Positions 44,997 through 54,658 of a stretch of 64,000 nucleotides of DNA are shown piece after piece. The stretch is from Roseateles_B sp041912595 (GTDB lineage Bacteria; Pseudomonadota; Gammaproteobacteria; Burkholderiales; Burkholderiaceae_C): positions 1-64,000 of the forward strand of contig JAYRMR010000006.1 in the NCBI GenBank assembly GCA_041912595.1, in the 5' to 3' direction. The notes beneath the pieces are model-generated. The model saw nothing but the letters and a program-made list of their open reading frames with translations, made no database searches and was not told where the DNA came from. Numbering within the stretch: the stretch's first letter is position 1; each line of letters opens with the position of its first letter. Both the position numbers and the translations under genes were made by a program.

Positions 44997-45016
44997 TGCG
45001 CATGAGGAGAGGCTCC

Positions 45017-45388
45017 ATGTCCGGAGGCAACTGGAAGGAAATGTTCAATGCCGCCGTCGACGGTGACCTGGCGCTCGTCCAGTACCACGTCCGGGCCGGC
45101 GTGGACGTCAACTACGCGCATCCCGAGTTCCTGTCGACGCCCCTGGTGGCGGCCATCCTGGCCGGGCACGAGGCGGTCGCGCGCTACCTGCTGCAATCCG
45201 GCGCGAATCCGGAGCTGCCGTCCGAGTTCGACAGCGCGACGCCGATGCAGGCGGCCCGCCGCGCCGGCCTGCCCATGCTGGAGGAGGCACTGGTCCGCGC
45301 GGGCGCCACGCCGCTGCCGCCACCCGTCGCGAGGCGTCGGCGCCTGGGGGGCTGGCTGGGCGGCTGGTTCGCCGGCGGCAAGGCCTGA
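45017..45388 (+). CDS. short ankyrin-repeat protein
   Basis: 123 residues with about two to three ankyrin repeats: NAAVDGDLALVQYHVRAGVDVNYAH, then TPLVAAILAGHEAVARYLLQSGANPE, then a weaker TPMQAARRAGLPMLEEALVRAGA. The tail is basic and then Gly/Trp-rich (GGWLGGWFAGG). It is probably a protein-interaction module with unknown partner. ATG 45017 has AGGAGAGG upstream; an ATG at 45002 is an alternative. Confidence 0.8.
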   Translation: MSGGNWKEMFNAAVDGDLALVQYHVRAGVDVNYAHPEFLSTPLVAAILAGHEAVARYLLQSGANPELPSEFDSATPMQAARRAGLPMLEEALVRAGATPLPPPVARRRRLGGWLGGWFAGGKA

Positions 45389-45476
45389 GGTCGATCCAGC
45401 CTGGACCACGGTGCTCGACCGTGGCTTCGGGGGCGCCTTGCGGGCGATGAGGGGAACGGGGGCGCATCGGCCCCGG

Positions 45477-45497
45477 GATCAGCGATCAGCAATCAGC
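45477..45497. repeat. 7-bp tandem repeat spanning the stop codon of the NlpC/P60 gene
   Basis: GATCAGC at 45477 and 45484, and AATCAGC at 45491. The last copy contains the TGA stop (minus strand) of the hydrolase. Confidence 0.7.
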
Positions 45498-46338
45498 GAA
45501 TGACCGCCGGCTGCGCCTGCGCGCTGCGGTTGTCAGCCGAGGCCTGTGCGGCGGCGAGGTCCGCCCGGCGCGCGCCGGTGAAGCGCTTGGCCCAGTAGGC
45601 CTCGCGCAGGTCCTCCACGCGCACGGCGCTGCCCACGCGGGGGCTGTGGATGAACTTGCCGTCGCCCACGTAGATGCCCACGTGCGAGAACGTGCGCTTC
45701 ATCGTGTTGAAGAAGACGAGGTCGCCGGGCTTGAGCTCTTCCTGCTTGATCGGAATCAGGCTGGACAGGCGGGCCTGCTCGTCGGCGCGGTGCGGCAGCA
45801 CGAGGCCGACGGACATCTCGAAGATGTGGCGGGTGAAGCCGCTGCAGTCGAAGCCGCTCTCGAGGGACTTGCCGCCGCGCTTGTAGGGCACGCCCAGGAA
45901 GTTCATGGCCGACATGACGAGGTCGGAGGCCGTGTCCCGGACCTGGTTCAGGATCCGGTTCTCGCTGGCGTTCTTCATCAGCCCGGTGTCCTGGAGGAAG
46001 CGGGTGATGGCGTCATTGCCGGCGGCGGTGCCCACACTGCCGGCGCCGGCGGCTGCCGCGGCGGCGAGGTCAGCAGGGGCGGTGGGGGCGGGTGAGGTCT
46101 TGGCGGCGGCATGGGTGGCGCCGGGCGCGGCCGGGGGCGTCACCTGCTGGCTCAGGCCATAGGCACCCATCATGGTGCCGGGCGGGGGCGCGATCGCCGC
46201 ATTGCCCGGGCTTCCCTGGCCCGCCGGCTGCTGCTGGGCCTGCACGCCCGCTGCGCACAGACCCAGCGCGAGCACGGCGGTGGCCAGTGCGGGGCGCAGG
46301 GCAGCGGGGCGGCGGGGGAGGTGACGGGCTGGCAGCAT
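45493..46338 (-). CDS. NlpC/P60 peptidoglycan endopeptidase
   Basis: 281 residues. The signal peptide ends near VQA/QQ, an Ala/Pro linker follows, and the C-terminal NlpC/P60 domain has the catalytic Cys in FDCSGFTRH and the His in FSHVGIYVGDGKFIHSPR. It cleaves cell-wall peptide cross-links in the periplasm. ATG 46338 is chosen because a good promoter lies just upstream. A longer frame to 46395 would begin inside the -35 element. Confidence 0.9.
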   Translation of the reverse strand: MLPARHLPRRPAALRPALATAVLALGLCAAGVQAQQQPAGQGSPGNAAIAPPPGTMMGAYGLSQQVTPPAAPGATHAAAKTSPAPTAPADLAAAAAAGAGSVGTAAGNDAITRFLQDTGLMKNASENRILNQVRDTASDLVMSAMNFLGVPYKRGGKSLESGFDCSGFTRHIFEMSVGLVLPHRADEQARLSSLIPIKQEELKPGDLVFFNTMKRTFSHVGIYVGDGKFIHSPRVGSAVRVEDLREAYWAKRFTGARRADLAAAQASADNRSAQAQPAVIR

Positions 46339-46653
46339 CGGGAACTTGATCTCGGCCGCGCAGCTTAAGAAGCGGGTCTTGGCAGTGTCAAGCAAGGCAG
46401 GGGCGAATCAGAGGCAAAGTGCGGGTAAGTCCGGGCGTCGTTCGGTGTCCGAATTTCGCCGCGTTTCATTTTGGGGATCAACCCGTATTGGACCATAGGC
46501 CGCCGCCGGGAGATGTGTCCAAGCGCACGCCCGGCGCCGCTGTCTTGAGCCAGGGCAATTGTCGTCCGCGCGACTTCCCGGGGTCAGGCTGTCGTCAGAC
46601 CATGACCGTGAAATTCGCCGTAATTCGTAATTATGGAAACGCAGAGGTCGGCC
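46339..46653. other. 315-bp divergent spacer between NlpC/P60 and prpE
   Basis: Contains the NlpC/P60 promoter on the left. On the right, an AT-richer stretch (46605-46637, with GAAATTCGCC and TAATTCGTAATTA) precedes prpE and may hold its promoter. No gene or clear operator is seen in the middle. Confidence 0.4.
46363..46391 (-). promoter_or_regulatory. promoter of the NlpC/P60 gene
   Basis: On the minus strand TTGACA (46391-46386) and TTAAGC (46368-46363) are 17 bp apart, with a leader of about 20 nt. The -35 is consensus and the -10 is weak. Confidence 0.6.
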
Positions 46654-48573
46654 ATGAGCAGCAATCCCAGCCCGTCCACTGGCGACTACGCCAGCTTCTA
46701 TCGCCGCTCGGTGGAGCAGCCGGACGAGTTCTGGCGCGAACAGGCCGGGCTGATCGAGTGGCAGACGCCCTTCCGGCAGGTCTGCGACTACGACCGCCCA
46801 CCTTTCGCGAAGTGGTTCGTGGGCGGCACGACCAATCTGTGCCACAACGCCGTGGACCGCCACGCCCGGGACCGCGGCGAGCAGAACGCGCTGATCTGGG
46901 TCTCGACCGAGGTGAACCAGGAGCGCATCTACAGCTTCCGCGAGCTGCAGCGCGAGGTGGAGCGCATGGCCGCCATCCTGCAGGCGCAGGGCGTGGGGCA
47001 GGGCGACCGCGTGCTGATCTACATGCCGATGATCCCGGAAGCCGCCTTCGCGATGCTGGCCTGCGCGCGCATCGGGGCGATCCATTCCGTGGTGTTCGGC
47101 GGCTTTGCCAGCGTCTCCCTCGCGAGCCGCATCGACGATGCCTCGCCCAAGCTCGTCGTGAGTGCCGACGCCGGCAGCCGCTCCGGCAAGGTCGTGCCCT
47201 ACAAGCACCTGCTGGACGAGGCCATCCAGCTGGCGCAGCACAAGCCGCAGGCCGTGCTGATGGTGGACCGCGGCCTGGCGCCCTTCGAACGCGTGGCGGG
47301 TCGGGACCTCGACTACGCCGCCCTGCGCGAGCAGTACCGGGACGCCCAGGTGCCCTGCGCCTGGCTGGAGTCCAATGCCGTCAGCTACACGCTCTACACG
47401 AGTGGCACCACCGGCAAGCCCAAGGGCGTGCAGCGCGATGTCGGCGGCTATGCCGTGGCCCTGGCGGCCAGCATGAAGCACATCTACTGCGGCAACGCGG
47501 GCGAGACCTACTTCTCCACCAGCGACATCGGCTGGGTCGTGGGCCACAGCTACATCATCTACGGCCCGCTGATCGCCGGCATGGCCACGCTCATGTACGA
47601 GGGCCTGCCCACGGTGCCGGATGCGGGCATCTGGTGGCAGCTGGTCGAGCGCTTCAAGGTGACGGTGATGTTCAGCGCGCCCACCGCCGTGCGCGTCCTG
47701 AAGAAGCAGGACCCGGCCTACCTGAGCAAGTACGACCTCGGCAGCCTGCGCGCGCTGTTCCTGGCCGGCGAGCCGCTGGACGAGCCGACCGCCACGTGGA
47801 TCGCCCAAAGCCTGGGCCGCCCCATCATCGACAACTACTGGCAGACCGAGACCGGCTGGCCCATCCTCTCGATCGCCAACGGGGTGGAGAAGAAGCCCAG
47901 CAAGTTCGGCTCGCCCGGCGTGGCCATGTACGGCTACAAGGTCAAGCTGCTGAACGAGAACACGGGCGAGGAGCTCACCGGCGCGAACCAGAAGGGCGTG
48001 GTCGCCATCGAGGGCCCGCTGCCGCCGGGCTGCCTGCAGACGGTCTGGGGCGATGACGCACGCTTCGTCAACACCTACTGGTCCAGCATCCCCGACAAGC
48101 TCGTCTACTCGACCTTCGACTGGGGCATCCGCGACGCCGACGGCTACTACTACATCCTCGGCCGCACCGACGACGTCATCAACGTCGCCGGCCACCGCCT
48201 CGGCACGCGGGAGATCGAGGAAAGCATCGCCAGCCATCCCAATGTGGCGGAGGTGGCCGTGGTGGGCGTGGCGGATTCGCTCAAGGGGCAGGTGGCCATG
48301 GCCTTCGCCGTGCTGAAGGACGGCACCCGCGCCGCGACCGAGGAGGGCGCCCGCCAGCAGGAGGCCGAGATCATGAAGCGCGTGGACGAGCAGCTGGGGG
48401 CCGTCGCGCGCCCGGCCCGCGTGCGCTTCGTGACGGTCCTGCCCAAGACGCGCTCGGGCAAGCTGCTGCGCCGCGCGATCCAGGCGGTGTGCGAGCAGCG
48501 CGATCCGGGCGACCTCACCACCATCGAGGATCCGACGGCGCTGCAGCAGATCCGCACGCTGGTGAACGGCTGA
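46654..48573 (+). CDS. prpE: propionyl-CoA synthetase PrpE
   Basis: Activates propionate to propionyl-CoA (acetyl-CoA-synthetase family, cytosol). 639 residues with the ATP motif YTSGTTGKPKGVQRD, the TYFSTSDIGWVVGHSY segment, DNYWQTETGWPI, and the C-terminal KTRSGKLLRR with the acetylatable lysine. ATG 46654 follows AGAGG. An ATG at 46633 lacks a ribosome site. No prp regulator or methylcitrate genes are nearby. Confidence 0.92.
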   Translation: MSSNPSPSTGDYASFYRRSVEQPDEFWREQAGLIEWQTPFRQVCDYDRPPFAKWFVGGTTNLCHNAVDRHARDRGEQNALIWVSTEVNQERIYSFRELQREVERMAAILQAQGVGQGDRVLIYMPMIPEAAFAMLACARIGAIHSVVFGGFASVSLASRIDDASPKLVVSADAGSRSGKVVPYKHLLDEAIQLAQHKPQAVLMVDRGLAPFERVAGRDLDYAALREQYRDAQVPCAWLESNAVSYTLYTSGTTGKPKGVQRDVGGYAVALAASMKHIYCGNAGETYFSTSDIGWVVGHSYIIYGPLIAGMATLMYEGLPTVPDAGIWWQLVERFKVTVMFSAPTAVRVLKKQDPAYLSKYDLGSLRALFLAGEPLDEPTATWIAQSLGRPIIDNYWQTETGWPILSIANGVEKKPSKFGSPGVAMYGYKVKLLNENTGEELTGANQKGVVAIEGPLPPGCLQTVWGDDARFVNTYWSSIPDKLVYSTFDWGIRDADGYYYILGRTDDVINVAGHRLGTREIEESIASHPNVAEVAVVGVADSLKGQVAMAFAVLKDGTRAATEEGARQQEAEIMKRVDEQLGAVARPARVRFVTVLPKTRSGKLLRRAIQAVCEQRDPGDLTTIEDPTALQQIRTLVNG

Positions 48574-48743
48574 ACGTCGCCCGCCGGCGCGGGGGCACGT
48601 GCCCCCTCGACCCGGGCGGCGCAATCGTTTTGTCGGTGTTTGTCCCGGGGCGATGACCTCTGGGCGCGCGCCGGGCGGCGGGCACAATCCGCCCACCTTT
48701 TGCTGACCCGCGCAGGCGCTCTGGCGGCCTGCGCCGCATCTCC

Positions 48744-50759
48744 ATGACCACGATCCAGACTTCCCGCCGCCTGGCGAGCGCGCTGCTCCTGGCCGGCTTG
48801 ACCGGCCTGACCGGCCTGGCCTCCACCGCCGCCCGGGCCGATGCGGCCCTGACCCTGCCCGCGCCCCCGTTTCCCACGCTGAAGACGGCCGCGCAGATCC
48901 GCCAGGCCTGCGACGGCGGCCTGGCCGCCGCCAAGAAGGCGCTGGGGCTGCTGGAGCGCCGCAAGGTCGACGTCACCTGGATGGCCGCCTTCGACGACTA
49001 CGCCGCCACCGTGGAAGACGGCCAGGGCCCCGTCGATTTCGTCCAGTACGTGCACCCGGACAAGGCCGGCCGCGACGCCGCCCAGGCCTGCTCCATGCGC
49101 TGGACGCAGTTCAACTCCGGCGTCGCCCAGAACGAGCTGCTCTACAAGGCCCTGAAGCGCGCCCCGACGCCCAGCGCCCGCGAGCGCGAGCTGCAGCGCG
49201 TCGCCCTGGGTGCCTTCGAGGACAGCGGCGTGTCGCTGCCCCCGGCCAAGCGCCAGCGCGCCAAGGCCATCATCGACAAGCTGGGCGAGCTGGACCAGCA
49301 GTTCAACAAGAACATCCGCGATGCCAACGTGCAGCGCGCCTACACCGAGGCCGAGCTCCAGGGCGTGCCCGAGGGCGTCTGGAAGAACGCCCGCCGCGAC
49401 GCCGACGGCCGTGTCCTGCTGGGCGTGGACTATCCGAGCTACGGCCCCGTGCTGCAGTCCGCCGAGAACGCCGAGGCCCGCCACCGCATGTGGGAGGCCA
49501 AGGTCAACGAGGGCGGCGAGGCCAATCTGCGCCTGCTGGCCGAGATCGCCCAGCTGCGCCGCGAGTACGCCGGCCTGTTCGGCTATGACAACTACGTGGA
49601 CTTCAACCTGCGCCGCCGCATGGCCGGCAACGCCAAGACCGCCTGGAAGTTCCTCGACGAGGTCCAGGCGACGGTGACGGCGCGCGAGCGTGCCGATGTC
49701 GCGGACCTGCAGGCCGCCAAGGCCCAGCACCTGGGCGTGCCGGCCGAGCAGGTGAAGATCGAGCGCTGGGACGCCAGCTTCTACTCCGAGCGCCTGCGCC
49801 AGGCGCGCTTCCAGGTCGACCAGGAAGCGCTGCGCGAGTACTTCCCGGCCCAGGAAAGCCTGCGCTTCGCCATGCGCATCATCGAGCGCCTGATGGGCGT
49901 GAAGTACACCGAGGTGCCGGCCGAGCTGTGGCATCCCGAGGTGAAGGCCTTCGCCGTGAGCGACGCCGCTACCGGCAAGCCGCTGGCCAATCTCTACGTG
50001 GACCTGTTCCCCCGCGAGGGCAAGTACAACCACGCCGCCGTGTGGCCGCTGCGCGGCAGCGCGACGCGCGTGGGGCGCCTGCCGGCCGCGGCGCTGGTCG
50101 TCAACTTCAACCGCAAGGGCCTGACGATCGACGAAATGGAAACGCTGCTGCACGAGCTGGGCCATGCCGTGCACAACAACCTCAGCAACACCTACTACGT
50201 GCAGCAGGCCGGCACCGCGGTGATGCACGACTTCGTGGAGGCGCCCTCGCAGATGCTGGAGGACTGGGTCGTCAACAAGCAGGTGCTGCCGCTGATGCAG
50301 GAGGTCTGCCCGAGCTGCAAGCCCATGCCCGAGGCGCTGGTGGACAAGGTCGTCGCGGCCAAGAACTTCGGCAAGGGCACGCAGTACGGCCGTCAGCACC
50401 TCTACGCGAGCTATGACCTGGCCCTGCACGGCAAGGAGCCGCAGGACCCGCAGGCGCTGTGGGCCAAGATGGAGGGCGCGACGCCGCTGGGCCATGTGCC
50501 GGGCAGCAAGTTCGTGGCCGGCTTCTCGCACATCGCGGGCGGCTATGGCGCGGGCTACTACGGCTACCTGTGGAGCCTGGTGCTGGCCATGGACCTGCGC
50601 AGCCCCTTCGCCGCCAGCAAGCTCGACGCCGAGGTCGGCCGCCGCTACCGCGAGCGCGTGCTGGCGCAGGGCGGTCAGAAGCCGGCGCCGGAGCTGGTCC
50701 GCGACTTCCTGGGGCGCGATCCCAGCAACGCCGCCTTCTTCGACTACCTCAAGCACTGA
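48744..50759 (+). CDS. secreted M3-family zinc oligopeptidase
   Basis: 671 residues. An N-terminal signal peptide (TSRRLASALLLAGLTG, cleavage near ARA/DA) suggests periplasmic location, unlike cytosolic OpdA/Dcp. The thimet-oligopeptidase domain has the zinc motif HELGH at residues 470-474 and a downstream EAPSQMLEDW glutamate ligand region, plus GFSHIAGGYGAGYYGYLWS that closes the active site. It cleaves short peptides. Confidence 0.9.
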   Translation: MTTIQTSRRLASALLLAGLTGLTGLASTAARADAALTLPAPPFPTLKTAAQIRQACDGGLAAAKKALGLLERRKVDVTWMAAFDDYAATVEDGQGPVDFVQYVHPDKAGRDAAQACSMRWTQFNSGVAQNELLYKALKRAPTPSARERELQRVALGAFEDSGVSLPPAKRQRAKAIIDKLGELDQQFNKNIRDANVQRAYTEAELQGVPEGVWKNARRDADGRVLLGVDYPSYGPVLQSAENAEARHRMWEAKVNEGGEANLRLLAEIAQLRREYAGLFGYDNYVDFNLRRRMAGNAKTAWKFLDEVQATVTARERADVADLQAAKAQHLGVPAEQVKIERWDASFYSERLRQARFQVDQEALREYFPAQESLRFAMRIIERLMGVKYTEVPAELWHPEVKAFAVSDAATGKPLANLYVDLFPREGKYNHAAVWPLRGSATRVGRLPAAALVVNFNRKGLTIDEMETLLHELGHAVHNNLSNTYYVQQAGTAVMHDFVEAPSQMLEDWVVNKQVLPLMQEVCPSCKPMPEALVDKVVAAKNFGKGTQYGRQHLYASYDLALHGKEPQDPQALWAKMEGATPLGHVPGSKFVAGFSHIAGGYGAGYYGYLWSLVLAMDLRSPFAASKLDAEVGRRYRERVLAQGGQKPAPELVRDFLGRDPSNAAFFDYLKH

Positions 50760-50785
50760 TCGGCACCGCGGACGCCCCGCAGCCC

Positions 50786-50811
50786 AGGCCCGCCCTCCGG
50801 CGGGCCTTTTT
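50786..50811 (+). terminator. terminator after the M3 peptidase
   Basis: A 9-bp stem (AGGCCCGCC with GGCGGGCCT, 4-nt loop) is followed by five T, 26 bp after the stop codon. Confidence 0.85.
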
Positions 50812-50873
50812 CATGGCGCGCTCGCGCAGGCCCTGACCGCGAAGTGGAGCGGCTTATTTGTTTCCAAACCTTT

Positions 50874-50888
50874 CAAATGTGGCATTTG
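50874..50888. promoter_or_regulatory. inverted repeat upstream of the PhnD-like gene
   Basis: CAAATG and CATTTG are separated by TGG in an AT-richer island. This is a candidate operator for an unknown regulator. Confidence 0.35.
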
Positions 50889-51084
50889 CAAGGAAATCCT
50901 GGCTACCCTGTCAGCTCTTTCAGGTTGCGTCCCATGTCAGGGTTTTGCTGGACTGTGGGGCTGGGTGAGATGGCCACAATGCGCGCGTCTTCACCCGGGA
51001 GGTACTGCCGGTGAGGGCGCATAACAGTCCGGGCGCCTTGCAGTGACCCGGCATGTTGGGGTGCAGGACAGAAGTGAGCGTGGT

Positions 51085-51909
51085 ATGAACTTGAGCAGGC
51101 ATTGGAGCGCCGCCCTGGCGATGGCTGGGCTGATGGCGATGGCGTCTGCCGCGCAGGCCTTGAGCTTTGCGGTGAACGAGGGCGTGACCTATCGGGTCAG
51201 CAACGCCGAGATCCAGGCCCGCTATGCGGCCATGGCCACCGACCTGTCGAAACTGCTGCAGCAGCCCGTCACCATCGAGCCCATCGCCGACTACAAGGCC
51301 CTGCGCCAGGGCCTGGCCGACAAGCGCTGGGAGCTGGCGATGGTGCACCCGGCCCACGTGTCCATCGAGGCCATGAAGCATTCCGGCTACCGCCTGGTGG
51401 CCGTCACCAAGGGCTTCACCGAGTACAAGGCCGGCTTCCTGGTGCGCTCCGACGCCGCCTGGACGCAGCTCACCGACCTGCGCGGCCAGCACCTCGGGGC
51501 GCCGGACGAGGACTCCATCACCTCGGTGATGCTGCGAGCCACGCTGCGGGACCTCAAGATGAGCGCGCCCCAGGTGCGCATCACCTACACGCGCTACCAG
51601 GACGCCGTTCCCTTCTTCGTCGAGAACTACCTCACCCATGCCGGCGTGACCGCCTCCGGGGCCGTGCTGAAGGCCTGGCAGGCCAAGGGCGGCAAGATCC
51701 TCGGCTACACCCGGGCCGTGCCCATCAAGCACATCATCGCGAGCCCCAGCCTCACCAGCGAGCAGCTGGAGAAGGTCCAGCACTACCTCACGAGCCTGGA
51801 CGCGACCGAGGAGGGGCGCAAGAAGCTCGAGCCGACCAAGTGGAAGGGCTTCCAGCACTTCGACCAGGCCGAGATGATGAAGCTGGGCGAGTGGCTGGAC
51901 GTCCGCTGA
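51085..51909 (+). CDS. PhnD-like periplasmic binding protein
   Basis: 274 residues. The signal peptide is cleaved near AQA/LS. The mature domain is of the phosphate/phosphite/phosphonate-binding type (YKALRQGLADKRWELAMVHPAHVSIEAMKHSGYRLVAVTKG; LRGQHLGAPDEDSITSVMLRATLRD). No ABC permease or ATPase is adjacent, so it may be an orphan or a sensor component. The start at 51085 gives a proper signal peptide, with only a weak ribosome site. Confidence 0.78.
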   Translation: MNLSRHWSAALAMAGLMAMASAAQALSFAVNEGVTYRVSNAEIQARYAAMATDLSKLLQQPVTIEPIADYKALRQGLADKRWELAMVHPAHVSIEAMKHSGYRLVAVTKGFTEYKAGFLVRSDAAWTQLTDLRGQHLGAPDEDSITSVMLRATLRDLKMSAPQVRITYTRYQDAVPFFVENYLTHAGVTASGAVLKAWQAKGGKILGYTRAVPIKHIIASPSLTSEQLEKVQHYLTSLDATEEGRKKLEPTKWKGFQHFDQAEMMKLGEWLDVR

Positions 51910-51952
51910 GCTGGCGATGCCGTGTTCCTGAGTTGTCGATAAGGTGCGACCC

Positions 51953-53467
51953 ATGTCCCAAGACTCCCTCTGGCTGCAGCTGCAGTCCCTGCCTCCCGAT
52001 GCCATCGCGCTGCGCGCACCGGGTCGCCCGCCCCTGAGCCACGGCGCGCTGCAGGCGCTGATCGAGCGCAGCGTGCGGCAGCTCAATGCCTGGGGCATCG
52101 GCCGCAACGACCGCGTGGCCCTCGTGCTGCCCAACGGCCCCGAGATGGCCGCCAGCTTCCTCGCCTGTGCCTGCGGCGTGGCCAGCGCGCCGCTGAATCC
52201 GGCCTACCGGGCGGACGAGTTCGAGTTCTACCTGCGGGATCTCCAGGCCCGCGCCCTGATCGTGGAGCAGGGCAGCGACTCCCCGGCGGTGGCCGTGGCC
52301 CGGGCGCTGGGCGTGCCCCTCATCGAGCTGGAGCCGCTGGAGGCCGCGGGGGACTTCCGCCTGCATGGGGACTTCCCGGCGGCCGGCGCGGCGGCGGGCG
52401 GCATGTCGCAGCCCGAGGACGTCTCCATGGTGCTGCACACCTCCGGCACCACGTCCCGGCCCAAGATCGTGCCGCTGTCCCAGCGCAATCTGTGCGCCTC
52501 GGCGGCCAACATCCGCCGCACGCTGCAGTTCACCGCCGCCGATCGCGGGCTGAACATCATGCCGCTCTTCCACATCCACGGCCTGATCGCCGGGGTGCTG
52601 GCGCCCCTGAGCGCGGGCTCGCAGGTCTTCTGCACGCCCGGCTTCAACGCGCTGAAGTTCTTCGGCTGGATGGACGAGGCGGCCCCCACCTGGTACACCG
52701 CCGTGCCCACGATGCACCAGGCCATCCTGACCCGCGCGAGCAAGAACACCGACGTCATCCGGCGCCACCCGCTGCGCTTCATGCGCTCCTCGTCCTCCTC
52801 GATGCCGCCGCAGGTCATCAGCGAGCTGGAGCAGGTCTTTGGCGCCCCGCTGGTGGAGGCCTACGGCATGACCGAGGCCACGCACCAGATGGCCAGCAAC
52901 CCGCTGCCGCCGGGCGTGCGCAAGCCGGGCACCGTCGGCCTGGCCGCCGGGCCCGAGGTCGCCATCATGGGCGCCGGCGGCCAGCTGCTGCCCCCCGGCG
53001 ACACCGGCGAGATCGTCATCCGCGGCGCGAATGTCACCGCGGGCTACGAGAGCAACCCGGCCGCCAACGCCGAGGCCTTCCTCAACGGCTGGTTCCGCAC
53101 GGGCGACCAGGGCGTCATGGACGCCGACGGCTACGTCTCGATCACCGGCCGCCTCAAGGAAATCATCAACCGCGGCGGCGAGAAGATCAGCCCCCGCGAG
53201 GTGGATGAAGTGCTGATGGACCACGCCGCGGTGGCGCAGGTGGTGTGCTTCGGCCTGCCGCATCCCAAGTTGGGTGAGGAGGTCGGCGCGGTGGTCGTGC
53301 TGCGCGAGGGCGCCGCGGCCACGGAGCGCGAGCTCCAGCAGTTCGTGGCCCAGCGTCTGGCCGACTTCAAGGTGCCGGCCAAGATCCTGTTCATGGCCGA
53401 GATTCCCAAGGGCGCCACGGGCAAGCTGCAGCGCATCGGCCTGGCGCAGAAGCTCGGGCTGGCCTGA
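51953..53467 (+). CDS. acyl-CoA synthetase, oxalate-CoA-ligase-like
   Basis: 504 residues, ANL superfamily. The ATP loop is HTSGTTSRPKIVPLSQ, followed by IMPLFHIHGLIAGVLAPL, AYGMTEATHQM, GWFRTGDQG and the C-terminal KGATGKLQR lysine. PLFHIHGL is typical of the AAE3/Pcs60 oxalyl-CoA synthetase group, so oxalate or another short diacid is a plausible substrate. The specificity is inferred. AAGGTG precedes ATG 51953, and the transporter genes follow 62 bp downstream. Confidence 0.8.
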   Translation: MSQDSLWLQLQSLPPDAIALRAPGRPPLSHGALQALIERSVRQLNAWGIGRNDRVALVLPNGPEMAASFLACACGVASAPLNPAYRADEFEFYLRDLQARALIVEQGSDSPAVAVARALGVPLIELEPLEAAGDFRLHGDFPAAGAAAGGMSQPEDVSMVLHTSGTTSRPKIVPLSQRNLCASAANIRRTLQFTAADRGLNIMPLFHIHGLIAGVLAPLSAGSQVFCTPGFNALKFFGWMDEAAPTWYTAVPTMHQAILTRASKNTDVIRRHPLRFMRSSSSSMPPQVISELEQVFGAPLVEAYGMTEATHQMASNPLPPGVRKPGTVGLAAGPEVAIMGAGGQLLPPGDTGEIVIRGANVTAGYESNPAANAEAFLNGWFRTGDQGVMDADGYVSITGRLKEIINRGGEKISPREVDEVLMDHAAVAQVVCFGLPHPKLGEEVGAVVVLREGAAATERELQQFVAQRLADFKVPAKILFMAEIPKGATGKLQRIGLAQKLGLA

Positions 53468-53529
53468 GATCGGCCCGCAGGCCGATCCGATCACAAGACC
53501 TATTCAACCAGAGGAAGAGATCCACCGTC

Positions 53530-54618
53530 ATGTCGAAGTACGCCTCCCTGCGCGCCGAGCTGCGCCTGAATTCGCCCTGGGTTCCGTTCTTTGCCACGGC
53601 TCGCGGCCCGTCGACGCTGCGCCGCGCCTCGTGCGCGGGCCTGGCCCTCGGCGCCCTGGCGCTGGCCGCCTGCGGAAATGCCCTGGCAGCTGCGTGGCAG
53701 CCCAGCAAGCCCATCGAGTTCGTCGTGCCGGCCGGCACCGGCGGGGGCGCGGACCAGATGGCCCGCTTCATCCAGGGCATGGTGGCCAAGCATCAGCTCT
53801 CGCCCCAGCCCGTGGTGGTGGTGAACAAGGCCGGGGGCGCCGGCGCGGAGGGCTTCCTGGACGTCAAGGGTGACAAGGGCAACCCGCACAAGCTGGTCAT
53901 CACCCTGTCCAACCTCTACACCACGCCGCTGGCCACGGGCGTCCCCTTCAACTGGCGGGACCTGACCCCGGTCACGATGATGGCCCTCGACCAGTTCGTG
54001 CTGTGGGTGAACGAGGAAGCGCCCTACAAGACCGCCCGGGACTACTTCAATGCCATCAAGAGCCAGCCGCCGGGCACCTTCAAGATGGGCGGCACGGGCT
54101 CCAAGCAGGAAGACCAGATCATCACGGTGATGCTGGAGAAGGCCGCGGGCAAGAAGATCATCTACGTGCCCTTCAAGGGCGGCGGCGACGTCGCGGTGCA
54201 GCTGGTCGGCAAGCATGTGGACTCCACGGTGAACAACCCCATCGAGGCCGAGTCCCACTGGCGCGCCGGCAAGCTCCGCGCGCTGTGCGTGTTCGACGAC
54301 AAGCCCATGCCCTATCCCGGGAAGGTCACCGCCGCCCAGAGCTGGCAGGACCTGCCCACCTGCGCCTCGCAGGGCATTCCCGTGTCCTACCTGATGCTGC
54401 GCGGCATCTTCATGGCGCCGGGCGTGACCGCCGATCAGAAGGCCTTCTACATCGAGATGCTCGACAAGCTGCGCAAGCTGCCGGAGTGGAAGGACTTCAT
54501 GGCCAAGGGCGCCTTCCGGCAGGAGGCGCTGCAGGGGGAGGCCTACTTCGACTGGCTGGGCCGCAACGAGCAGCTGCACCGGGTGCTGATGAAGGAAGCC
54601 GGCTTCATCGCCCAGTGA
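53530..54618 (+). CDS. tripartite tricarboxylate transporter binding protein (TctC family)
   Basis: 362 residues, Bug/TctC fold. A long N-terminal region precedes the hydrophobic signal core (LGALALAACGNALAA), then WQPSKPIEFVVPAGTGGGADQMARFIQ, the family's N-terminal signature, and GGAGAEGFLDVKG. It binds a carboxylate in the periplasm for the TctBA pair downstream. AACCAGAGGAAG lies before the ATG. Confidence 0.9.
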   Translation: MSKYASLRAELRLNSPWVPFFATARGPSTLRRASCAGLALGALALAACGNALAAAWQPSKPIEFVVPAGTGGGADQMARFIQGMVAKHQLSPQPVVVVNKAGGAGAEGFLDVKGDKGNPHKLVITLSNLYTTPLATGVPFNWRDLTPVTMMALDQFVLWVNEEAPYKTARDYFNAIKSQPPGTFKMGGTGSKQEDQIITVMLEKAAGKKIIYVPFKGGGDVAVQLVGKHVDSTVNNPIEAESHWRAGKLRALCVFDDKPMPYPGKVTAAQSWQDLPTCASQGIPVSYLMLRGIFMAPGVTADQKAFYIEMLDKLRKLPEWKDFMAKGAFRQEALQGEAYFDWLGRNEQLHRVLMKEAGFIAQ

Positions 54619-54658
54619 GGCCGGTGCGCCGGTACGACCGGCTCATTGGCGCGCGCAT

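Larger units (their letters stand above)
50760..51084. other. 325-bp spacer between the M3 peptidase and PhnD-like genes
   Basis: It begins with the peptidase terminator. The stretch 50850-50930 is lower in GC than its surroundings and holds a perfect inverted repeat (50874-50888). It probably contains the promoter of the PhnD-like gene. No gene is seen. Confidence 0.45.
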
